Shown in pieces: positions 15,945 through 21,667 of a DNA stretch of 21,667 bases. Under the pieces are notes generated by a model that was given only the letters and a program-made list of their open reading frames with translations, was not told the DNA's origin and did not search any database. This DNA comes from Flavobacteriales bacterium UBA3364 (GTDB lineage: Bacteria; Bacteroidota; Bacteroidia; Flavobacteriales_F; PHOS-HE28): the NCBI GenBank assembly GCA_002360495.1, contig DEQO01000130.1, positions 1-21,667 of the forward strand. The letters run 5' to 3'. A program made the position numbers and the translations under genes. The first letter of the stretch is position 1. Each line of letters starts with the position of its first letter.

Positions 15945-18344
15945 ATGCGTCGCGTCCGCCTTGCCATTCACGCCTTCCTCAGTGCGCTGCTGATCACCGC
16001 CTGTTCCACCCCTGATGGCACCAGTGGCGAGCCGCGGGCGCAGGACACCACGGCCGTCGCGGACCTCGATCGCACCGTACTTCCGATCCACGAGCCCACG
16101 CCAGCAAGCATCACCGAAATGGACGCCAGGAGCGCGAAGGCCCCGATGGCTTGGAGCGTGACCGCGCCGAAAGGTGCTCCCAACGTGGTGGTGGTATTGA
16201 TCGACGACATCGGCTTCGGCGCCAGCAGCACTTTCGGCGGCCCCATCCACATGCCCACGCTGGAGCGCATGGCACAGAGCGGCCTGCGCTACAACCGGTT
16301 CCACACAACCGCCCTGTGCAGCCCAACGCGCGTGGCCCTGCTTACCGGCCGCAACCATCACGTGAACAACGCGGGTGCCATCATGGAACTGGCCACTGGA
16401 TTCCCCGGCAACACCGGTGTGCGCCCCCAGAGCGTGACCCCGCTGGCCGAGATCCTGCGGCAGAACGGCTTCAGCACCGCGGCCTTCGGCAAGTACCACG
16501 AAACGGCACCGTGGGAAGTGAGTGTGAGCGGCCCATACGACCGCTGGCCCACGCGCAGCGGCTTCGACAAGTTCTACGGTTTCATCGGCGGTGAAACGAA
16601 CCAGTGGGCACCTGCCATTTACGACGGTGTCACCCGCGTGGAAGCACCCGAGCGCGAGGATTACCACTTCACCACCGACATGGCCGACCAGGCCATCAAC
16701 TGGGTGAGCGCGCAACAGAGCCTCACGCCGGACAAACCCTTCTACATGTACTTCGCACCAGGAGCCACACACGCCCCGCACCATGTGCCGAAGGCGTGGG
16801 CGGACAAGTACAAGGGCAAGTTCGATGGCGGCTGGGACGCGCTCCGCGAGGAGAGCTTCGCCCGCCAGAAGCAGATGGGGATCATCCCGCCGAACGCGAA
16901 GCTCACCCCGCGACCCGCGCAGATCCCCGCTTGGGCGGATATGAACGAGCAGCAGCGCAAGCTCTTCACCCGGCAGATGGAGGTCTTCGCCGGATTCGCC
17001 GAGCATACCGATCATGAGGTAGGTCGCCTGGTGGAACAGCTGGAGGCCATCGGCGAACTGGACAACACCATCTTCTTCTACATCGTGGGTGACAACGGCG
17101 CCAGCGCCGAGGGCGGGCCGGAGGGCACCTACAACGAGATGATGGCGCTGAACGGCATCGTGGGCAAGGCCGACCAGATGATGGATCACCTGGAGACCTG
17201 GGGCGGACCTACCACCTACCCGCACTACAGCATCGGCTGGGCATGGGCCACCAACGCGCCCTTCCAGTGGACCAAGCAGGTGGCCAGCCACTTCGGCGGC
17301 ACGCGCAACGGCATGGTGGTGCACTGGCCCAAGGGCATCACCGCCAAGGGCGAGCTGCGCTCGCAGTTCCACCACGTGATCGACGTGGCACCCACCGTGC
17401 TCGAAGCCTGCCACCTCCCCGAACCGAGCATGGTGAACGGCGTGGAACAACGCAGGATGGACGGGGTGAGCATGGCCTACTCTTTCGGCGACGCGAAGGC
17501 CGCAGAGCGCCACACCACCCAGTACTTCGAGATGTTCGGAAACCGCGGCATCTATCACGAGGGTTGGATGGCCTGCACGCGCCACAGCATCCCCTGGTTG
17601 CTGATGAAGAACCCGCCGCTGAGCGAGGACGTGTGGGAGCTGTACCACATCGACGAGGACTTCAGCCAGGCCAACGACCTCGCGGCCCAAGAGCCGGAGA
17701 AACTGAAGGAGCTGCAGAAGATCTTCGAACAGGAGGCCATCCGCAACCACGTGTTCCCCATAGACGACCGCCGTAGCGAGCGCTTCGATCCGCGCGTCGC
17801 CGGTCGACCCGACCTGATGGGCGGGCGTACCAAACTCACGGTATACCCGGGCATGGTGGGCATGATGGAGAACGCCTTCGTCAACGTGAAGGGCGTGCAC
17901 CACACCATCACCGCGGAAGTGGAATTGGGCGAACGCACCGACGGCGTGATCCTGTGCCAGGCCGGCTACTTCGGAGGCTGGACGCTGTACATGAAGCAGG
18001 GCCGCGTGCACCACGAGTACAACTGGTTCGCCCTGGAACGCACCAATATCAGCAGCGCCAAGCCCTTGTCCACCGGCAAGCACACCGTTGTGTACGAGTT
18101 CATTCCGGATGAGGCGAAGCCCGGCACGGGTGGGCGCTCCATACTGCGCGTGGATGGGCAGGTGGTCGCCGAAGGCCGCATCCCCAAGACCGAGCCCTTC
18201 GCGTTCAGCGGCGATGAAGGCGCCGATGTGGGCCGCGATAACGAGACGAACGTGAGCCTCGATTATGATGCGCATATGAACGCGTTCACCGGAACGATCA
18301 CGCAGGTAACGGTGGAGACCTTTCCCGAAACGACGCGGAAATAG
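15945..18344 (+). CDS. Large lipoprotein arylsulfatase with LamG-like C-terminal domain
   Basis: The 799-residue product begins at ATG 15945 with a lipoprotein signal (LITAC, Cys at residue 20). Sulfatase landmarks: NVVVVLIDDIGFG (metal-binding Asp pair at 87-88), ALCSPTRVALLTGR with the formylglycine Cys at 125 in a classical C-x-P-x-R motif, GKYHET, GATHAPHH, VGDNGAS (metal-binding Asp-Asn) and GGTRNGMVVHWPKG. Length and layout match the roughly 785-residue arylsulfatase group that includes mycobacterial AtsA. The last 160 residues or so are rich in beta strands (FVNVKGVHHTITAEVEL...GVILCQAGYFGGWTLYM) and resemble a LamG-type sandwich that could bind a glycan. Substrate unknown. It is in line with the FGE and DUF2490 genes, 92 bases after the latter, and is followed immediately by an FGE gene remnant. 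Confidence 0.92.
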   Translation: MRRVRLAIHAFLSALLITACSTPDGTSGEPRAQDTTAVADLDRTVLPIHEPTPASITEMDARSAKAPMAWSVTAPKGAPNVVVVLIDDIGFGASSTFGGPIHMPTLERMAQSGLRYNRFHTTALCSPTRVALLTGRNHHVNNAGAIMELATGFPGNTGVRPQSVTPLAEILRQNGFSTAAFGKYHETAPWEVSVSGPYDRWPTRSGFDKFYGFIGGETNQWAPAIYDGVTRVEAPEREDYHFTTDMADQAINWVSAQQSLTPDKPFYMYFAPGATHAPHHVPKAWADKYKGKFDGGWDALREESFARQKQMGIIPPNAKLTPRPAQIPAWADMNEQQRKLFTRQMEVFAGFAEHTDHEVGRLVEQLEAIGELDNTIFFYIVGDNGASAEGGPEGTYNEMMALNGIVGKADQMMDHLETWGGPTTYPHYSIGWAWATNAPFQWTKQVASHFGGTRNGMVVHWPKGITAKGELRSQFHHVIDVAPTVLEACHLPEPSMVNGVEQRRMDGVSMAYSFGDAKAAERHTTQYFEMFGNRGIYHEGWMACTRHSIPWLLMKNPPLSEDVWELYHIDEDFSQANDLAAQEPEKLKELQKIFEQEAIRNHVFPIDDRRSERFDPRVAGRPDLMGGRTKLTVYPGMVGMMENAFVNVKGVHHTITAEVELGERTDGVILCQAGYFGGWTLYMKQGRVHHEYNWFALERTNISSAKPLSTGKHTVVYEFIPDEAKPGTGGRSILRVDGQVVAEGRIPKTEPFAFSGDEGADVGRDNETNVSLDYDAHMNAFTGTITQVTVETFPETTRK

Positions 18345-18345
18345 G

Positions 18346-18447
18346 GCATCGCGCGGTGGAAGTCACCTGTGCCTGAGCCACGTGGGCTTCCGCTGTGTGA
18401 AGGACGCGTACTGGAACACGGGTCGCAGCTTGCAACCCTACCCGTAG
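18346..18447 (+). pseudogene. Decayed 3' end of a second FGE (SUMF1-like) gene
   Basis: Directly after the sulfatase stop (TAG 18342-18344), an in-frame run to TAG 18445-18447 encodes ASRGGSHLC, then LSHVGFRCVKDA, then a short tail YWNTGRSLQPYP. The resident FGE at 13998-15080 reads AQRGGSFLC, 21 intervening residues, then MSHVGFRCVKDA. The remnant thus keeps both ends of the catalytic C-terminal segment but lacks the middle, including the second catalytic cysteine. Bases 18373-18407 match 15033-15067 at 32 of 35 positions, two of the three differences being synonymous third-position changes. There is no start codon and no upstream fold, so it is not functional. Confidence 0.75.
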
Positions 18448-18489
18448 CTTCGCCAACCGTTCACCCAGCCCCCATGTACGCAAGAGTGA

Positions 18490-19917
18490 TCATCGCTTCG
18501 ACCCCGGTGCCTTCTTTCTGGAGGATCGGGCGACCACTTCCTTGCGCATGGCCTTCACCTTGCGGCGCAGCTTGCGCTCCTTCGGCAGGCGTGCATGTGC
18601 TTTGTGCCGCAGCGCCCTCGTGAATTCCGCGTGGTCCTTCTCGGTCTGGTCGGCGTACAGCATGCCGAAGCGCGCGATGGCTTCGGGTACCGCATCGCTA
18701 CCGCCCAGATAGCCTGCCAGCACCGCGCCCGGGCCGGTGCGCACGTGGGCGCGCGCCAGGATGTTACCGCACAATCGGGCGTAGCTCGTGAGCAGTTCCT
18801 CATCGAAACGGTCCACGTTCAAGGCCATCTTCTGGTCGCGCAGCTGGCGCAAGTAGAAGTGGCGGCCCAGCGGGCCCGTGCTCCATCCCAGGAACATGTC
18901 GCTCGCTGCCTGCACCAGGCGCTGGCCCTCGACGATGCGACGGCCTTCGTGCGCGTACGCCTCCGATGTGGTGAACGGGGCGAGCACGCTTCGCCGCGCC
19001 TCCTTCACCTGGATGAAGAGCGGTTCGTCGCGGTCGTTCATCAGCAACACCACGTAGCAGCGCGTGCCCACGCTGCCCACGCCCACCACCTTCAGCGCCA
19101 CGTCAACCACCTTGTACCGTTCGAAGAGGATGCGCCGGTCGGGTTGCAGGGTGCGCTTGTACTCGTCCATGAAGCGCAGGATCATCGCCATGTCCTTCTT
19201 CATGTCGAAGGGGTGGTACACCAGCGGCTTCTGTTCGCGGATCTCAAAGCGGCCGAGGTTGCTCTCGGTGAGCTTGTAGAAGGTCTTGATGTGCGTGTTC
19301 TTCTCGGCCTCATCGATCGCATCCTGCAGCACCTTCTTCGCCTTGTTGCTGCGCGCGCGTTGTACCAGGCCGCGCAGGTCGAACTTCATGTACCATAGAT
19401 CGAGCATGGACATTTCCGCGAAATCCCGTACGGCATCACGATAGGCGGCACCCAGTTCGAAGGCTACGCCCTCGGCCTCCTTCGCGTCGAGTCCGCCGGC
19501 CCGCGCGGCGAGCACGAAGCTGGCGGCCAGCCGCTTCAGGTCCCACTCCCACGGCGCGGGGTGCGTTTCATCGAAGTCGTTCGCGTCGAACACCAGGGTG
19601 CGCTCCGGCGTGGCGAACCCGCCGAAATTCATCAGGTGGCAGTCGCCGATGGCCTGCACGTAAAGTCCGGTGCTCACCCCGGCAAGGTCCGACGCCATGA
19701 TGCCAGCGGTGGCGCGGTAGAACACGAAGGGGCTTTCCTTCATGCGCTCATGCCGAACGGGCACCAGCTTCGGCAAGCGGTCCTGGTCGCTGGCGCGGAT
19801 CTGGTCCATGACCGGCAGGCGCCCCTTCGACTCTTTCCATTGGGCCAGTGTGGCACGTGCGAACTTGGTGCGAAGGGACTTGCCCTTGGTGATATGCTTT
19901 TCGAAATGGTCGGACAT
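18490..19917 (-). CDS. DUF2252 family protein
   Basis: The 475-residue product matches the DUF2252 family in length and motif order: FYRATAGIMASDL (67-79), GDCHLMNFGG (91-100), FDANDFDET (110-118), PWEWDLKRLAASF (122-134), VGVGSVGTRCYVVLL in the middle, FIQVKEARRSV, GRRIVEGQRLVQAASDMFLGW, and YLRQLRDQK. GD.H..NFG and FD.NDFD.. resemble kinase-like (aminoglycoside phosphotransferase/choline kinase-type) catalytic and metal-binding loops, though the biochemical role of the family is not established. The C-terminus is strongly basic. Start ATG 19917 was chosen; a longer in-frame form would need TTG at 19941. Minus strand, divergent from the RND efflux genes; the FGE remnant lies past its 3' end. 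Confidence 0.9.
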   Translation of the reverse strand: MSDHFEKHITKGKSLRTKFARATLAQWKESKGRLPVMDQIRASDQDRLPKLVPVRHERMKESPFVFYRATAGIMASDLAGVSTGLYVQAIGDCHLMNFGGFATPERTLVFDANDFDETHPAPWEWDLKRLAASFVLAARAGGLDAKEAEGVAFELGAAYRDAVRDFAEMSMLDLWYMKFDLRGLVQRARSNKAKKVLQDAIDEAEKNTHIKTFYKLTESNLGRFEIREQKPLVYHPFDMKKDMAMILRFMDEYKRTLQPDRRILFERYKVVDVALKVVGVGSVGTRCYVVLLMNDRDEPLFIQVKEARRSVLAPFTTSEAYAHEGRRIVEGQRLVQAASDMFLGWSTGPLGRHFYLRQLRDQKMALNVDRFDEELLTSYARLCGNILARAHVRTGPGAVLAGYLGGSDAVPEAIARFGMLYADQTEKDHAEFTRALRHKAHARLPKERKLRRKVKAMRKEVVARSSRKKAPGSKR

Positions 19918-19937
19918 GCTCTTTGTCTTGATCCAAG

Positions 19938-19945
19938 GCAAGATA
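19938..19945 (-). promoter_or_regulatory. Weak candidate -7 box upstream of the DUF2252 gene
   Basis: On the minus strand this reads TATCTTGC, similar to TAnnTTTG, and lies 21 bases before the ATG at 19917. It resembles TATCTTGG at the same distance upstream of the SHOCT gene (1663-1670). No convincing -33 element is present. Confidence 0.25.
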
Positions 19946-20008
19946 GTCGATGGCCATCAGCGTGCGAGCTGATGATGGTCAGGTGAAGGTCGCGCCTTCC
20001 GGTAGTTC

Positions 20009-20043
20009 TTGCCCGGTCCTTTGCTTGGGACTTTCTAAGTTTG
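20009..20043 (+). promoter_or_regulatory. Candidate promoter of the RND efflux operon
   Basis: TAAGTTTG at 20036-20043 is an exact match to the Bacteroidota -7 box TAnnTTTG. A TTG at 20009-20011 lies 24 bases upstream, one base beyond the usual 17-23 spacing. Transcription would begin near 20050, giving a leader of about 26 bases before ATG 20076. The placement in the divergent gap before an efflux operon supports it. Confidence 0.5.
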
Positions 20044-20059
20044 GACACTTTAGCCAAAC
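20039..20059. promoter_or_regulatory. Inverted repeat overlapping the efflux promoter, possible operator
   Basis: GTTTGG at 20039-20044 and CCAAAC at 20054-20059 form a perfect 6-base inverted repeat with a 9-base spacer. It starts inside the -7 box and spans the predicted transcription start, where a repressor would block RNA polymerase. No regulator gene is visible in the window, so its partner is unknown. It could also be a short leader hairpin or chance. Confidence 0.35.
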
Positions 20060-20075
20060 CTTGGTGGGAACCTCC

Positions 20076-21224
20076 ATGATGTGCATTCCTAGCAGAACGA
20101 GCCCTGTGATCGTGCTTTTTTCGTTGCTGCTGATCAGCTGTGGCGAGGAGAGCTCGGCCCCGGTCATACATCCCGAAGTGAACGTGGTGAATGCCACGCA
20201 GATGGACGTGCCGGTGTTCTCCGAGTTCGTGGGCCAGACCTACGGCCAGGAGGATATCCAGATCATCCCTCGTGTGGAGGGTTGGATCACCGGGATCCAT
20301 TTCAAGGAGGGCGATGCAGTGAAGAAGGGGCAGTTGTTGTACACGATCGATGACCTACCCGTGCGCAGCAAGGTGGATGCGGCCGCCGGTGAGGTGGCCC
20401 GCGCTGAGACGATGGTGGCCAACAAGAAGGCCGACCTGGACCGTGTGGAGCCCCTCGCAGCGATGAACGCATTGAGCAAACGTGACCTGGATGCCGCCCG
20501 TGCGGCCTACGACGCGGCGCTCGCCGAACTCTCAGTTGCGGAAGCCGGACTGGAGACAGCGAACATCGAACTCGGGTACACGCACATCACCTCACCCATC
20601 GACGGCGTGATCGGCATCAGCAAGGTGCTGACAGGTGATTATGTGGGCAAGGGGACCTTGGGCGGTGCGATCAATACCGTGAGCAGTCTGGGTGGTATGC
20701 GTGTCCGCTTCCCCGTTAGCGAAACGGACATCCTCGGCTTCCAGCGGCGTGCCAAGGAGGATACAGCCCTGCGTGCCGCGCGGAAAGAAGTGCAACTCCT
20801 CCTTTCGGATGGCTCTCCCTATCCGCAAGCCGGGCATTTGGACCTGGCCGATCGTAGTGTGGATCCCTCCACCGGTTCGATCCTGATCCAGGCGGTGTTC
20901 CCGAACGAGGCGCGGTCCTTGCGTCCTGGACAAAGCGTGAAGGTCCGTATCCGGACGGACCAGGTGGACAATGCCGTGATGGTGCCCCAGCGCGCCGTGA
21001 ACCAGCTGCAGAACGTGTACAACGTCTACCTGCTCGACGACAGCAACAAAGTGGTGGTGACCCCCGTGAAAGTAGGCGCACGCGTCGGGGAGAACTGGGT
21101 GATCGAAGAGGGCTTGCAAGCCGGCCAAAAGGTGGCGCTCATCGGCAACGCGCTCATCGACCCGAAAGTGGCCGTGATCCCCAAGCCGTTGGAATGGGAT
21201 TACGCCAAGTCCTCCGGAAACTGA
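20076..21224 (+). CDS. RND efflux periplasmic adaptor (membrane fusion protein), lipoprotein
   Basis: The 382-residue product begins at ATG 20076 (or 20079) with a lipoprotein signal, lipobox LISC with Cys at residue 22. The adaptor layout follows: a lipoyl half-domain (IIPRVEGWITGIHFKEGDAVKKGQLLYTID, about 62-91), a helical hairpin (about 95-160, rich in Ala, Glu and Lys), the second lipoyl half (ELGYTHITSPIDGVIG), a beta-barrel domain (MRVRFPVSETDI; LDLADRSVDPSTGSILIQAVFPN; LRPGQSVKVRI) and a membrane-proximal domain (MVPQRAVNQLQNVYNVYLL). This is the AcrA/HlyD family. It would join the inner-membrane permease, encoded 18 bases downstream, to an outer-membrane channel that is not in the window. 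Substrate unknown. Confidence 0.93.
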   Translation: MMCIPSRTSPVIVLFSLLLISCGEESSAPVIHPEVNVVNATQMDVPVFSEFVGQTYGQEDIQIIPRVEGWITGIHFKEGDAVKKGQLLYTIDDLPVRSKVDAAAGEVARAETMVANKKADLDRVEPLAAMNALSKRDLDAARAAYDAALAELSVAEAGLETANIELGYTHITSPIDGVIGISKVLTGDYVGKGTLGGAINTVSSLGGMRVRFPVSETDILGFQRRAKEDTALRAARKEVQLLLSDGSPYPQAGHLDLADRSVDPSTGSILIQAVFPNEARSLRPGQSVKVRIRTDQVDNAVMVPQRAVNQLQNVYNVYLLDDSNKVVVTPVKVGARVGENWVIEEGLQAGQKVALIGNALIDPKVAVIPKPLEWDYAKSSGN

Positions 21225-21242
21225 TCTGCACCACCGCACCGC

Positions 21243-21667
21243 ATGAGCGAGTTCTTCATCCGCAGGCCCATCGTGGCGATGGTCATCAGCATCTTCATGG
21301 TGCTGCTCGGCCTCATCGTGCTGAAGGGTATTCCGGTAAGCCAGTATCCGGAGATCACACCGCCGATGATCAAGATCACCGGCAACTACACCGGTGCCAA
21401 CGCGGTGAACGTGGAGCAGACCGTGGCCACGCCGATCGAGCAGCAGATCAACGGCGTCGAGGACATGCTCTACATGTCGAGCGTTTCCTCGGCCGCGGGC
21501 GTCCTGGAGGTCCAGGTCACCTGCAACATCGGCGCGGACGTGGACAAGGCCGCGCTCAACGTGAACAACCGCGTGAAGCAGGCCGAGCCGCGCCTGCCGC
21601 TGGAGGTGCGCCGCCAGGGCCTCACGGTGGAGAAGGGCTCCTCGGCCTTCCTGCAGGTGATCGCCTT
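21243..21667 (+). CDS. RND efflux permease, AcrB/HAE1 type (3' truncated by window end)
   Basis: The frame opens at ATG 21243, 18 bases after the adaptor stop, and is still open at the window end (141 full codons visible). The N-terminus is characteristic: MSEFFIRRPIVAMVISIF, a first transmembrane helix (about 10-29), then IPVSQYPEITPP and the porter-domain start (V...YTGANAVNVEQTVATPIEQQINGVEDMLYMSS...). These are signatures of the hydrophobe/amphiphile efflux-1 family of proton-driven trimeric pumps, usually about 1050 residues. The proton-relay and drug-pocket residues are beyond the window. Confidence 0.93.
   Translation, partial: MSEFFIRRPIVAMVISIFMVLLGLIVLKGIPVSQYPEITPPMIKITGNYTGANAVNVEQTVATPIEQQINGVEDMLYMSSVSSAAGVLEVQVTCNIGADVDKAALNVNNRVKQAEPRLPLEVRRQGLTVEKGSSAFLQVIA

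Noticed and set aside
15921..18275. 784-codon open frame on the minus strand
   Set aside because: It is antisense to the large sulfatase, is full of His, Val and Ala runs with no domain, and is the usual artefact of GC-rich codon use on the opposite strand.
18595..19398. 267-codon open frame on the plus strand
   Set aside because: It is antisense to the DUF2252 gene, with repetitive composition.

Overview
The window looks like chromosomal DNA of a GC-rich member of the Bacteroidota, possibly Flavobacteriales-like; the family-level guess is weak. The case rests on many short lipoprotein and outer-membrane-protein genes, a DUF2490-type barrel, standalone surface-antigen barrels, and two exact matches (1915-1922 and 20036-20043) to the Bacteroidota -7 promoter box TAnnTTTG. 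I see no rRNA, tRNA, CRISPR array, integrase or intact insertion sequence. Nearly all the window is coding.

Layout. 1-1641: the tail of an outer-membrane protein, a tyrosine-rich lipoprotein, and an opposing secreted coiled-coil/SHOCT protein. 1642-1978: the only gene-free stretch over 300 bases, with a candidate promoter at its end. 1979-4807: an AsmA-like protein and a five-helix membrane protein of unknown function. 4814-7056 (minus): an AI-2E-family permease translationally coupled to a BamA-type barrel without POTRA domains. 7112-10599 (plus): a tight five-gene cluster of potassium-channel-like protein, Ca2+/H+ exchanger, VIT1/CCC1-like transporter, a secreted protein, and a lipoprotein paralogous to the one at 430-1044. 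Three junctions in these two groups are ATGA start/stop overlaps.

10704-18447 is a sulfatase locus. On the minus strand are a periplasmic sulfatase with a C-T-A-G-R active-site motif, a strong hairpin terminator, a lipoprotein HAD phosphatase and a 39-residue lipoprotein ORF. Diverging on the plus strand are a formylglycine-generating enzyme (FGE) with a lipoprotein signal and both catalytic cysteines, a DUF2490 barrel, and a large lipoprotein sulfatase with C-S-P-T-R and a LamG-like C-terminus. The FGE would convert the active-site cysteine of the sulfatases to formylglycine. The locus has scars: directly after the large sulfatase is a decayed, internally deleted 3' end of a second FGE gene, and a truncated outer-membrane-protein gene lies tail-to-tail with the tiny lipoprotein ORF.

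18490-21667: a DUF2252 protein (minus) divergent from an RND efflux pair, a lipoprotein adaptor and the start of an AcrB-type permease that runs off the window. The efflux promoter region has an exact -7 box overlapped by an inverted repeat that could be an operator.
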